A stretch of 64,000 nucleotides of DNA from Trypanosoma brucei gambiense DAL972 (lineage: Eukaryota; Euglenozoa; Kinetoplastea; Trypanosomatida; Trypanosomatidae): assembly GCF_000210295.1 (NCBI RefSeq), contig NC_026744.1, positions 4,106,617-4,170,616 on the forward strand. Reading direction: 5' to 3'. Position numbers and translations under genes: made by a program. Under the pieces are notes generated by a model. The model saw nothing but the letters and a program-made list of their open reading frames with translations. It had not been told where the DNA came from and did no database searches. Positions 1-8,861 of this stretch are shown piece by piece. Position 1 is the stretch's first letter, and every line of letters starts with the position of its first letter.

Positions 1-1283
1 CAGAGGCGTAGGAACGCCGCGTACGTGACCGACGGAACCGAGGAGGAAGGAGGGAACACATTACATTGTTCGGCCCGTGCAAGTAGCATGCCTACGTCAA
101 CTGAATTGGCCTTCAATACAGTGCTTGGCCGGATGTATAATAGCCGCGCAAGCAGCATTACGACATTTTCCGCCTTGGCCTCCTTACTAAACAGCGGTAA
201 TGCATGCAAAAACGCATGGCGTGCAGAGCGGAAACGGTTTTCTTCATTGCTCACAGCACAGTGGCAGCTGAGCAAAGCGACCCAGATCAGAGGCAAAAGC
301 TGTAACCGACGCTGCTGAGGGAAACAGTGGTTATCGTGCACACCAGAACACGCTGTACCAGCCGCACTTCCGGGGAAGCACAATGTTGAGACGGCCAGTC
401 CGCCATTGACCTCCTCCCCAAACCACCGGTTACACCCCTCGGGTGACTTGACGTACGATAACAACTGTTTGTCTTCTCGAGGCATCCCGGCATGCGCGAG
501 GATCTTGCACACAAGCTTAACATAGGTGGAAAATAGGCCGCGAAACGGAGCGTGCAACCGCCGCATGTCAAACAGGGGTTCAGTGTGATCAAGAAGTCCC
601 CAGTAACACACACCTTGGCTGTAATGCACCGCTGCCCAGTGAAGCGAATTCCACATGTCACTTCCTTGATATGCCAACCTTTTGTTTGCTGCCATCAGGG
701 TACCGGATGCGGAGGCTGTGGATAAACTTTTCAGTATTTCTTCCACATTTTTCGATACAAATATGCTGCAGGAAATAACAGCACCTATGAGGTCTTCACA
801 ATACTTGTCCGCAGTTTGATATAATGCAGTGAGATGCAAAAGCACGGATGCATAAAATATGTACTCCACTATGCGACTTAAATCTTCCACCGATAGCGTA
901 CCGGTGTTCTCCCCCCAACGCTGCCGCTCAACGCGGAAGGATGTAAGCATATGATGGCAGTGATACGCAGCATACCTGGCTGCATCCTCTTGACGCTGGG
1001 ATACGCCCTCGCCATCGTGTGAATGATGTTGGAGTTGTTCCTCACTGACACAATCCTCGGTCTCCACCATGGAGGCGTTGTGTCTCCCCGTCGAATCTAT
1101 AAGACGCAAAGCCCTCCTGAGTGGTAGACGGTAGTGAGGAATATTAGTCCCTTGATGCTGTCCCAGACTCCGGTTGGTGCCGCGAACTAAATGTGCACAC
1201 CGGGCTTGGATGAAAGTGGCTCCTGTCATTCTAGTAGCTCGTAACAGCGTAGCTCCCCCCGCGCACGCAGAACAGTGCTTCAT
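1..1283 (-). CDS. Hypothetical protein, C terminus cut by the left edge
   Basis: An uninterrupted frame of 427 codons runs from ATG at 1283 to the window edge with no stop, so the gene continues to the left. A second in-frame ATG lies at 1229; an in-frame TAA at 1296-1298 closes the frame upstream, so 1283 is the longest possible start. The N terminus (MKHCSACAGGATLLRATR) is rich in Cys, Ala, Arg and Thr and lacks acidic residues, which would fit a mitochondrial presequence (inference). The rest is predicted to be mostly helical and rich in Leu, Cys and His; I recognise no catalytic motif. A T-rich run followed by AG on the coding strand near 1307-1308 is a possible trans-splice acceptor giving a short 5' UTR. 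No family assigned; helical-repeat mitochondrial RNA-binding proteins are one option, unproven. Confidence 0.75.
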   Translation of the reverse strand, partial: MKHCSACAGGATLLRATRMTGATFIQARCAHLVRGTNRSLGQHQGTNIPHYRLPLRRALRLIDSTGRHNASMVETEDCVSEEQLQHHSHDGEGVSQRQEDAARYAAYHCHHMLTSFRVERQRWGENTGTLSVEDLSRIVEYIFYASVLLHLTALYQTADKYCEDLIGAVISCSIFVSKNVEEILKSLSTASASGTLMAANKRLAYQGSDMWNSLHWAAVHYSQGVCYWGLLDHTEPLFDMRRLHAPFRGLFSTYVKLVCKILAHAGMPREDKQLLSYVKSPEGCNRWFGEEVNGGLAVSTLCFPGSAAGTACSGVHDNHCFPQQRRLQLLPLIWVALLSCHCAVSNEENRFRSARHAFLHALPLFSKEAKAENVVMLLARLLYIRPSTVLKANSVDVGMLLARAEQCNVFPPSSSVPSVTYAAFLRL

Positions 1284-1715
1284 ATAGGATTTGGTTTATG
1301 CAGCTGCTGCCATCAAAAAAAGTCTTTATACAAGCAACGAATAACTACGAAGACCTATGATGCCTATCAGCGTGACACTCAATTACAGACAAACATCCAC
1401 TGACGAAGGGCACGAAGACAATCAATATGTCAAGCAGCAACAAACCATACACAAAAACATTTGAGAGTTTCATTTGACACTCAAGCAGTTGAGGACACCC
1501 TATGTAAGGGTTAGGTTAAAATAACGTTTTGGGCGCCATCCTGTGCAGCAGTTGCGTTGTTGTTTTTTGACCCGCCCTGCCCTTCTTCTCCCTCTTCTTC
1601 TCAACACACACAGGGGTCGCTTAGTTTTAACCGCCTTAAGCTTTTCTCCAAGTTTGCATCACTGCTGAGCAGATTCTTCACGCAGGTAGGTGCTTCGCAC
1701 ACACTGCCCTGCCTT
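1284..1715 (-). other. Intergenic region
   Basis: This holds the probable 3' UTR of the methyltransferase gene and the trans-splicing region of the left-edge gene. I see no reading frame of coding character and no RNA gene. Confidence 0.5.
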
Positions 1716-2729
1716 TTATGAACTCGTGCTATCATCGTCATTTCCATCCTCATCCTCATCCTCATCCTCACTCTCCTCTCGTTTATCAGATATCTTGTGG
1801 ATGACACAGTAATACGCCGGCCCCCGACCATTATCTCGGTCAGGTAGTACAATGTGTCCAAACTCTGTCTTCTCGCCAATGGGCACTGGGGGATGCATTA
1901 GCTCCACCTGACAGCGCGTTCGTTTTAATGCCTCACGGACAACTTCATCGTTTTCTAGCGGTGAAATGGAACACGTAGTGTACACAATACGCCCCCCAGG
2001 TCGACATGTCTCGATAGATCGAAGAAGTAACCCCCGCTGAGTGTGGCTTAGCTCCACACAAGCTTGTAGGGACCAGTGCAGTGGACTAACTGCATGCTTG
2101 CCACTGTGCTGGAGCAGTTGTCGTTCTCCCGTGCATGGGGCGTCAACGAGAACGCGGTGGTAAGTCGATGGGTCGTGCCAAGTTTCTGGTTTGCGCTGTG
2201 TAACAGTTACGGGGACGTAATTACTAGGCACGTACTCCTTGATGTTGCGGCGCAAACGAGCACAGCGGTCACCGCGCTGCTCATTGGCGGTTAATGAAGC
2301 ACTATTAGATAGGAACTGGGAAATTGCTATGGATTTACCGCCCACTCCCGCACAGAGATCAAGAACAAGGTCAAATTGTTGTACGCCTAGTAGCTCTACA
2401 GCCAGTGCAGTTGTGTAATCTAAGGGATAGTGCGCCTTTACATTGAATTCATCAATGGCCGGTGGGGGCATCTCACCACTTCCCAGTGGGCTAAACAACT
2501 GAAGAAGCAAGGCGTCGTCAACGCGCTTCACGTCCCCCATAGCACTTTCAAAGGGGAGCTTAACAAATTTGTTCCAGAGAACAGACCTGTCGCAAGCCGG
2601 TGCGCACAGTGCCTTGCGGAGCGCTGCCCAGCGTTCCCCGTAATGACTGCCGTAAAAGTCCTCAAATGTTTCGCTCTTCCGCAGTCCGTTGGTGTTACTT
2701 CTTCGGTTCCCTTTCCTTCTCGAGTGCAT
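1716..2729 (-). CDS. NOL1/NOP2/Sun-family m5C RNA methyltransferase, NSUN3/4-like
   Basis: 337 residues. The SAM-binding motif I is LDLCAGVGG (about 123-131). Motif IV is DAPCTGER with Cys199 and motif VI is TTCSIS with Cys253; this two-cysteine arrangement defines the RNA cytosine-5 methyltransferases, where one Cys attacks the base and the other releases the product. The N-terminal stretch FYGSHYGERW (about 25-34) resembles the same region of NSUN4, which methylates mitochondrial small-subunit rRNA in animals. A role in mitochondrial rRNA or tRNA modification is therefore an inference. The first 17 residues are strongly basic. The C terminus ends in an acidic Glu/Asp tail (about 314-333) encoded by a short repeated codon pattern, which is unusual for the family. 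The ATG at 2729 is the first in frame. Confidence 0.88.
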   Translation of the reverse strand: MHSRRKGNRRSNTNGLRKSETFEDFYGSHYGERWAALRKALCAPACDRSVLWNKFVKLPFESAMGDVKRVDDALLLQLFSPLGSGEMPPPAIDEFNVKAHYPLDYTTALAVELLGVQQFDLVLDLCAGVGGKSIAISQFLSNSASLTANEQRGDRCARLRRNIKEYVPSNYVPVTVTQRKPETWHDPSTYHRVLVDAPCTGERQLLQHSGKHAVSPLHWSLQACVELSHTQRGLLLRSIETCRPGGRIVYTTCSISPLENDEVVREALKRTRCQVELMHPPVPIGEKTEFGHIVLPDRDNGRGPAYYCVIHKISDKREESEDEDEDEDGNDDDSTSS

Positions 2730-3105
2730 TTTCTGGTTGCCTACCTTTGTCTCTTCTTAGTCACCCAATACAACTCCTGCTCGGGCCCTTTCCGAAAATT
2801 TCCTTTTGATACTGGTGAAATGATGTTGTCCCCAGCAGTATCGCCAACGGAAGGTCCTCACTACCCCAGGCTGTGAGGTCAGCTGTGCAGACGAGTTGTG
2901 GTGGACTTTTACCAAACCTGTTTGCACAAGCGAGTGGGGCGCCGATAGTATGTGGAGACAAAATAGGTGGTGGGACGGATACACAGTAGAATAGCTTACA
3001 GCTCACCTCACGTAAAGGAAAAAGAGTAAATCAGCGTTAGATGGAAAAGGGGGCCCTGAAGTGTTGATTCGCTCAGGTATTTTCTTTTTACGACCACTGC
3101 TGGTA

Positions 3106-3120
3106 CCCCCCCCCCCCCCC
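3106..3120. repeat. C15 homopolymer (G15 on the gene strand)
   Basis: Uninterrupted run of 15 cytosines on the plus strand. G runs on the sense strand have been reported as enriched around T. brucei Pol II start regions; a lone pair inside a unit is weak evidence. Confidence 0.9.
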
Positions 3121-3230
3121 AAATAGTCACTGCCAGTGAATCTTTTGCCGTCTGCTCCGCCGGTTTGCATCGTGCTTCCAGGAACAGAACCCTCCGCTCC
3201 TGCGCCCTTTCCCCCCGTCCAACCTCTCTT

Positions 3231-3242
3231 CCCCCCCCCCCC
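3231..3242. repeat. C12 homopolymer
   Basis: Run of 12 cytosines on the plus strand, about 110 bases from the C15 run. Confidence 0.9.
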
Positions 3243-3322
3243 GCCGGTTTATTAACTCAGAGAGGATGTAGAGAGCAAGTAGCCACCCATTCACAACATT
3301 CACCGCCCAACAACCGTTTTAA

Positions 3323-4510
3323 TCACGATGCATCTTCCCCGTTACCTGTCGAAGGAGTAATACTCCCGTCGCCAAGACCCACCACTTCTTGCAAATTAGA
3401 ATAGGGTGGAGGCGTGTACCGTATCGCCATATAGTTGTCTCCGCGCAGCGGTTTCTGCAGTTGGTCAATCATGGAAGCCTTCATCCATGCACATCCAGTA
3501 GCAGGATCCGCTAACTGCGCCCATGCACGATCAATAGGGTCCGGCGACTGCCGAAGGAGCCGTGCATCCCAGTTTCTCATGTACTGCAACGGGACCACCT
3601 GTGGCCCCTCGACGCGAATGTCCGAGGGGACTTCCGCTACAAAATAGCGTACAGGAACGCGCCAGTAGTATTGTGGAACAGTCTGATACAGATGGCCGGT
3701 GGGGTATACATTTGAAGCATCTACGGTAATGCCCGTTTCTTCCCACAGTGTACGTATAGCCGCCTCTTTGTAGCGCTCGTAGAGCAACGTCCACTTTCCT
3801 GGGAGTTTTAGGGAAATAGGAGGAATGTCGGGAGGCCGTAGTTCACGGTTTATCCTGCGTAACATTAGCCACTCGACCTCACTTGAGTTCGCCAGCCGCC
3901 TAAAGATGCCCAGCCGTACGTATACAGGGTCTTGCTGTATAGCCGCCTCCATGAGCTTGTGACAGTTGAAAATGCCACGCTCCGAGCCAAAAAGGTAAAC
4001 CGTAATATCCACATCATCCGCCGTCTCGTATGCCCCCCACTGTGTGCCATCTCCGTCGTCGCTTCCACTGCCTTTTACAGCATTCTCAGAAAGCCTCTCT
4101 GGGTATGTGGGTTCCAATTCAATATGTACCCCAGTGCGATACTTCAGCTCGGCAGCCCACTCCCTCATCGGTCCTGACACTTTACGAGCGAGTGCTGCCT
4201 TCGTCTGCCACTTGTACACAAATGAATTGGTGAGGAGATCAAAGCGTGCTGGTGGATGCGATAATTTCTCCAGTTGAATGGTGCTCGTGTCACCTGCCGT
4301 CCCGTCACCCGACGAATGGGGCTGCTGCAGGTGTACGTCGAAGGGTAGTGCGTGCCCCTCCGTATCAAGCGCTGAAGCAAGCTCCCCCCGAAGCGCGTCA
4401 TCATCGCTGATGAAGGCGCTGCTATCGATGGATTTGTTGTCACCAGATATGAAGCGACGCCCAACCGCCACACAAGGACGTGCAAGGGTGAAAAATAATT
4501 GCTTGCGCAT
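3323..4510 (-). CDS. MERS1: MERS1, mitochondrial edited mRNA stability factor 1 (Nudix family)
   Basis: 395 residues. The N terminus (MRKQLFFTLARP, then basic) looks like a mitochondrial import signal. A Nudix box lies at about 238-262: Gly238, Glu245, Arg253, then WEETGI at 256-261. The usual REUxEE core reads R-T-L-W-E-E, so the first Glu of REU is Thr254, and the Gly-to-Glu spacing is 6 rather than 5. Published work on T. brucei MERS1 places it with MERS2 and a third partner in a complex that removes 5' pyrophosphate from mitochondrial primary transcripts and stabilises edited mRNAs. Assignment rests on the Nudix domain, the presequence, and adjacency to TUT4, which I recall as its genomic neighbour. 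Residues about 95-195 may form a KH-like RNA-binding fold (inference). The start is the first in-frame ATG. Confidence 0.82.
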   Translation of the reverse strand: MRKQLFFTLARPCVAVGRRFISGDNKSIDSSAFISDDDALRGELASALDTEGHALPFDVHLQQPHSSGDGTAGDTSTIQLEKLSHPPARFDLLTNSFVYKWQTKAALARKVSGPMREWAAELKYRTGVHIELEPTYPERLSENAVKGSGSDDGDGTQWGAYETADDVDITVYLFGSERGIFNCHKLMEAAIQQDPVYVRLGIFRRLANSSEVEWLMLRRINRELRPPDIPPISLKLPGKWTLLYERYKEAAIRTLWEETGITVDASNVYPTGHLYQTVPQYYWRVPVRYFVAEVPSDIRVEGPQVVPLQYMRNWDARLLRQSPDPIDRAWAQLADPATGCAWMKASMIDQLQKPLRGDNYMAIRYTPPPYSNLQEVVGLGDGSITPSTGNGEDAS

Positions 4511-5175
4511 GCGAAAATCCGCTAGTTACTCCCCGATACGCAACTGTTGCCGCACGTCGTGGGGCTATATTTGCCACTTGCCGTTCACAACACCACTCCC
4601 TTCCGATGTGTTCTCAGATTTTATTTATTTTTTACCTTCGAATAACCAAACTGATGCGCTAACACTTCTACTGTGGCAGTGCAAACTTATGTCACTCCAC
4701 GTTAGTCAAACTTCGCCCTATGAAATGCGATGTGCTAATGAACTGTTCTCCCTTTGCTCCTGATCACAGCGGTCCTTTTGTTTCCAAAACGGCTTCGACT
4801 TGAAGAAAAAACTCGATAGGCTTCCTCTGCCAGCACTTCCTTCCGTCGCCGGGGCCGCGCTTTCAAACTCTCTAAAGCGAGATGAGGCAATATATAATCG
4901 GATATAGAAGGTGTCGGGAAACAGAAGAAAAAAAACAGGGGTATCGCGCACAAGCGGGTAAACGCTAGGAATTGCAGACATGTAGAAGCCAGAAAGCAGG
5001 GTTTTGATTAGTGAGGTTGTGAAAGGGCACCAAGTCAAGGAAATTTGACTAAATGCAGCCACAAGATTCTTGTTTCCCTTCTGCATAAAATACAGTAGAT
5101 TAATGTGAATAAATGAGATACCTCCCTTCCCCTTTTCTTCACCGTGGTAAGGAACGTTCCCCTCTCCCCCCCAAC
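4511..5175 (-). other. Intergenic region between TUT4 and MERS1
   Basis: TUT4 3' UTR and MERS1 splice region. The open frames here are short and biased toward Phe, Ser and Leu, typical of A- or T-rich UTR; no gene called. Confidence 0.5.
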
Positions 5176-6177
5176 CTAGACAATAGTGAGTAGCGCCGTG
5201 TCACGTGCCTTCTCCAAATGCCTACGAAGAAAGTCGCGCTTTAGGGGTGTCACGTTTCTACCAACATTCAGATTTAGTTCGTAGGGGTCCTCGATGCACC
5301 ACTGATAGTGGACCTTTTCGCCGTTCATACGGGCAAAGTCTTCCGCGCTCTTTGTCCAATCCAATTCTTCCTTAGTTGTGATTCCTGGCCGGTTCAATGA
5401 GATTACTTGTTTGTCCGAATCAAACTCATGAAGGAAAAAATGCAGAAAATCTAGCACCTGTGTTCCCAGCTCTAATCCCTCGTCTGCCGGTTCTTCCAGC
5501 GGGAGATGGGGTGGCAAAGGTTCAACGCGGGAAACATCGATAGTGGAAGGAGGCACAAACTGGAGGTGATTCCGCTGCAGTAGATAGTAAACTACCATTA
5601 AGTTGAAACCATAGGAAGTTATGCTTCCACCAATGACAGATGCGTTAAGTCCCGTTTGCTTACTCCACCGCTTGATGCTCATGCTCAACCAGCGACACGG
5701 TGGATTTTGCTCAAAATAAGCGCGAAGTAAGGCGCTATTTCGTACTCCATTGCGCCTGTACGCAGTGATGTCGAAATCCACAGCACCACCACCCTTAACA
5801 CGCACAACAGGCACACGCGTTCGCCGGACCTCTTCCACATTCCACGACAGATGCTTCTGCCTTATCACACGCGCTAATTTAGCCAGGATGTCAGCCTGCA
5901 ACCCCTTAGCTACCTGGGTGGCTGCATCCCCACCTTTCCCATCCTCCACATCCGTTTTATTGAGCACAACAAAGTCCACATCGCTTCCCTTCTCGTGCAC
6001 ACCGTACACAACAGTGGAACCGAATGTATAAAGCCGCATCAGTGGGTCGACAGCGGCAACGCAGTCCAGCACAAGGCGGTATGTTGCGTCCACATGCCGA
6101 GTGTGTAAATCTTTTGAGACGAACTGTTTGAAGGAATTCACAAGACTTCGGCCGACCACTGCTGGTGATGGTGGCAT
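5176..6177 (-). CDS. TUT4: Terminal uridylyltransferase 4
   Basis: 333 residues, the length I know for T. brucei TUT4, whose crystal structure is published. The nucleotidyltransferase signature GS (53-54) is followed by D66 and D68 (GSDVDF), and the third carboxylate is D136 (DFD). UTP-binding residues known from the structure are at the expected positions: N147, S148, K169, K173, S188 and Y189. The enzyme adds uridines to RNA 3' ends from UTP. It is a minimal TUTase: catalytic domain plus C-terminal nucleotide-base domain, with no extra RNA-binding domain or zinc finger. It was reported as cytosolic, unlike RET1 and RET2. It lies just upstream, in transcription, of MERS1. The short N terminus lacks an obvious presequence, consistent with a cytosolic site. 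Confidence 0.95.
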   Translation of the reverse strand: MPPSPAVVGRSLVNSFKQFVSKDLHTRHVDATYRLVLDCVAAVDPLMRLYTFGSTVVYGVHEKGSDVDFVVLNKTDVEDGKGGDAATQVAKGLQADILAKLARVIRQKHLSWNVEEVRRTRVPVVRVKGGGAVDFDITAYRRNGVRNSALLRAYFEQNPPCRWLSMSIKRWSKQTGLNASVIGGSITSYGFNLMVVYYLLQRNHLQFVPPSTIDVSRVEPLPPHLPLEEPADEGLELGTQVLDFLHFFLHEFDSDKQVISLNRPGITTKEELDWTKSAEDFARMNGEKVHYQWCIEDPYELNLNVGRNVTPLKRDFLRRHLEKARDTALLTIV

Positions 6178-6700
6178 TTGACGTTGGCACTTTCACTCAA
6201 CAGCGGGTTGGCGTACCAGCTCCTTCACTTGAAATTGATAATGAACGACCTCAGCTCAAAAGCGAGGGGAAGCAAAAGGAGCAAAACTGCGAAAGGAAGG
6301 TGAAAGATCAGGGTAAGCAATAACAATATGATATATTGAGACGGAGCACGAATAATGAGCCACCAAAGGACATAAGACGAAGCAGCCTTCATTCCAGGTG
6401 AAAATATGAAATACCTAAAGCAATGTGTATGGATTTGGGAAGGGGTCACCCACACAGAAAGTTATTTCAAGTTCAGAAAATAAAAATGAGCAAAAATAGC
6501 TAAAAAAGGAAAGGAAATAATAACAAACCAAAAATGAAATCAAATTTATAGGCCCAACGACCGTAATAGCAGTTAAACTACAAAAAAGTAAAGGCCTCTC
6601 TGTGCGGCAGTGCCTCTATCCACAAGAGACAAGAAGAACAACCACAACCCGTAGAAGGATCCGGTGTGAATTATAGTGCCAAGGTTGGGGTACTACTATT
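6178..6700 (-). other. Intergenic region
   Basis: AT-rich, with A runs on the plus strand at about 6470-6540. Expected to hold the 3' UTR of the LRR-like gene and the TUT4 splice region. Nothing else seen. Confidence 0.5.
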
Positions 6701-8260
6701 CTAGGTCTCCGGCCTTTCAACCTCCGAAATGGTCACCAACATATCCGTCAACTTTTCAGTGACACTCTGTGTTAACTGCTCTTCGAGTTGCTGCATTGCT
6801 GTTACCATTCTTTGAACGGTCTCCCGACTGCCCACCTGATAGCGCACTACAACTGAGTTAATGTCCTTCACGTAATTACGCATGTGACGCATATGCTGCA
6901 CCAACTGCCCCTGGTGAGAAGGCGGTTGATGTAACGGTGCATGGGGTTTGTAACATGGACTCGGCGAACCCGGAACGGTCGACCTCGACCCCCACACCTC
7001 AACCTTCTTCTGTTCAAGTTTCTGAAAAGGGCAAGCCACAATATCCGTATTGGGGGAAGCACGGTTGTTGGGTGGGGCAGACTCACATTCCTTATTCGCT
7101 TCTCGTATTTCCTCACATTCTTCCTTATCCCCTTCACCTCTTCCTTCCCCGCCAGTCAGTGTGTTGTCATCGGACTCCTCCTCGGCGCAGTCACCATCGG
7201 CAGTAAACGTAACGCTTGGGGTGCTGAAGAGCCGGTGAGGAGCACCCGCCCCCAGTGGCCGGGGTGGGGGAGAGTGTGGCTCACAAGGATGCTCGGGGAG
7301 GAGCCGTGGCGGGGAATATCGCCGAGTTGGCAGACTTTGAGGGTCGGCAGTGGGGGGACGCGGGGGACCACCGTCAGCCCCGGCGTTCGGCCGACAAAGC
7401 GGAGAGTGTGGCGAGGTGCCTAACCTTACCGCATTCTCTGCATGGCGTCGCGACGACTTTTTCTGTGGTACAGGTGATGGACATCGAGCAAGTAGGTGAC
7501 CCAGACGCTCCGCGTTCAGCTTGATGATGGACTCTGTGCGCGACAGGAGGCGTGCAGCAGCACGGCTAGCAGTCTGCGAAACAGAACTGACATGAACATC
7601 GAGACCGATAACACGTTCCGCTCGTTCCAGCCCTCTTACAAGGAAAGCAGCAACAACATCATCCATGTGCTGCACGTCCAATACTACATGTACGCCGTTA
7701 TGTTGTCGGATGCACGGTGACGGTGGCCCTGCGGCCCTTGCGTTCAGGAGAGCTGGAGAGCACAGTCTCTGGTATATAGGGTTACAGCACATGTCCATGT
7801 CGTTGGCCCGTTGTGCCTCACAGGCTTTGAGTGCAAAACGCCCATTTTCCCTCTCCGGTGCCCCCGATGGTGACGGCTGAGCCACGCGTTGGGCATGCGA
7901 GTACTCTTCACCGTTGGGAACTCTGCATCGCACGTCAGTAGATGGCCTGGAGGGTCTGTAGGAAAGTGTGAAGTGAGCCAGGGCCGACATCAACACCTTA
8001 GACTGTAAGACACTGATGCCACCAACCAACCGAAGATACTGAAGGCCTCGACAGCGTGACGCACCGAGTAATACGACCTTAAGTGATTCCGGTGGGATGT
8101 ATTGTGTGTGAAGAGTAACTGTAGTGAGTGAAGTGTTTGACTCAAGCATAGGTTTCAGCCACTGCGCCACAGGTAACGACACGGCACCCTGTGGCGTACT
8201 TCCTAGTGTTACTCTGGAGATCTTATTGTGAAAAAGCGCCATAACAACCGCATGAATCAT
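6701..8260 (-). CDS. Hypothetical LRR-like and coiled-coil protein
   Basis: 519 residues from ATG at 8260; the frame is open a little further, but only to a GTG at 8281. The first ~110 residues contain spaced Leu motifs (SLTTVTLHTQYI, GLQYLRLVGG) resembling ribonuclease-inhibitor-type leucine-rich repeats. The middle (~110-400) is long, polar and rich in Pro, Ser and Arg, and probably disordered. The last ~70 residues (from about HMRHMRNYVKDI) form a plausible coiled coil. This suggests a scaffold or cytoskeletal adaptor, but no family can be named. A second ATG seven codons in (MALFHNK) is also possible. Confidence 0.72.
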   Translation of the reverse strand: MIHAVVMALFHNKISRVTLGSTPQGAVSLPVAQWLKPMLESNTSLTTVTLHTQYIPPESLKVVLLGASRCRGLQYLRLVGGISVLQSKVLMSALAHFTLSYRPSRPSTDVRCRVPNGEEYSHAQRVAQPSPSGAPERENGRFALKACEAQRANDMDMCCNPIYQRLCSPALLNARAAGPPSPCIRQHNGVHVVLDVQHMDDVVAAFLVRGLERAERVIGLDVHVSSVSQTASRAAARLLSRTESIIKLNAERLGHLLARCPSPVPQKKSSRRHAENAVRLGTSPHSPLCRPNAGADGGPPRPPTADPQSLPTRRYSPPRLLPEHPCEPHSPPPRPLGAGAPHRLFSTPSVTFTADGDCAEEESDDNTLTGGEGRGEGDKEECEEIREANKECESAPPNNRASPNTDIVACPFQKLEQKKVEVWGSRSTVPGSPSPCYKPHAPLHQPPSHQGQLVQHMRHMRNYVKDINSVVVRYQVGSRETVQRMVTAMQQLEEQLTQSVTEKLTDMLVTISEVERPET

Positions 8261-8861
8261 CGTCGTCAGGCCCCACTGCACAGACCTTGGTACCTAACAC
8301 CGTAGTACAAAGTACAGAAATATATATATTTCTTTACGTATAGCGTGCGTTGAACCCTTGTAACTTGTTGGGGTGTGTGGGGTCTCAGTATCGCCTCCTG
8401 GAGTGCGCTGGGTGAGGAAGATAGTACCAAATTACAAAAAGAGGACGGAAAGATTACGGGATACAGGCAAAAGCGGCAAGAGGCTGAGAACACCAAATGC
8501 CCAGGATACTAACAGCGGGTATATACACCATAAAAATCAGACGCTGCTGGGGATAAAGGAGACCACTTGCAAAAAGAAAGGGGAAGGGATGTGCTTTAGG
8601 AACTAGATTCGTCATTGAAAAACAATAAAGAAAAACACTAAAGAAAACCACTGGGTGCAAGTGAATGGTGCCACAACTGGGCCAACGTACAAGTGCACCA
8701 GCGCCAGTGGTAGTTCTTGAGGGCACAACCCGCGCACCTTCTATACTCAACGAGGCGCGTACAAGTACTACAAAGGAGCGTGAAGATTGACGCTTATGCC
8801 CAGGCATATATATATATATGTATATATGATATATCTCCTCCTGTGCTTATTCGTAGGGGTA
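8261..8861 (-). other. Intergenic region
   Basis: Spacer upstream of the LRR-like gene, including a TA-rich tract at 8805-8833. A frame of 117 codons at 8454-8807 has no coding character that I trust. Confidence 0.4.
8805..8833. repeat. TA-rich dinucleotide tract
   Basis: Imperfect (TA)n run in the spacer next to the possible small gene at 8862-9059. Confidence 0.8.

Larger units (their letters stand above)
2730..3322 (-). other. Intergenic region with two G runs on the transcribed-sense strand
   Basis: It contains a run of 15 C at 3106-3120 and a run of 12 C at 3231-3242 on the plus strand, hence G runs in the sense direction. No coding frame is convincing. It should hold the MERS1 3' UTR and the splice region of the methyltransferase gene. 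Confidence 0.5.

Noticed and set aside
287..661. 124-codon minus-strand frame
   Set aside because: It is a shadow frame over the left-edge gene, which is open through the whole region in another frame.
2430..2876. 148-codon plus-strand frame
   Set aside because: Antisense to the methyltransferase gene; no domain, and all neighbours are on the other strand.
3181..3250. CRISPR-like or tRNA-like structure near the C runs
   Set aside because: No repeat-spacer periodity, and no cloverleaf or A/B box found; just homopolymer runs.
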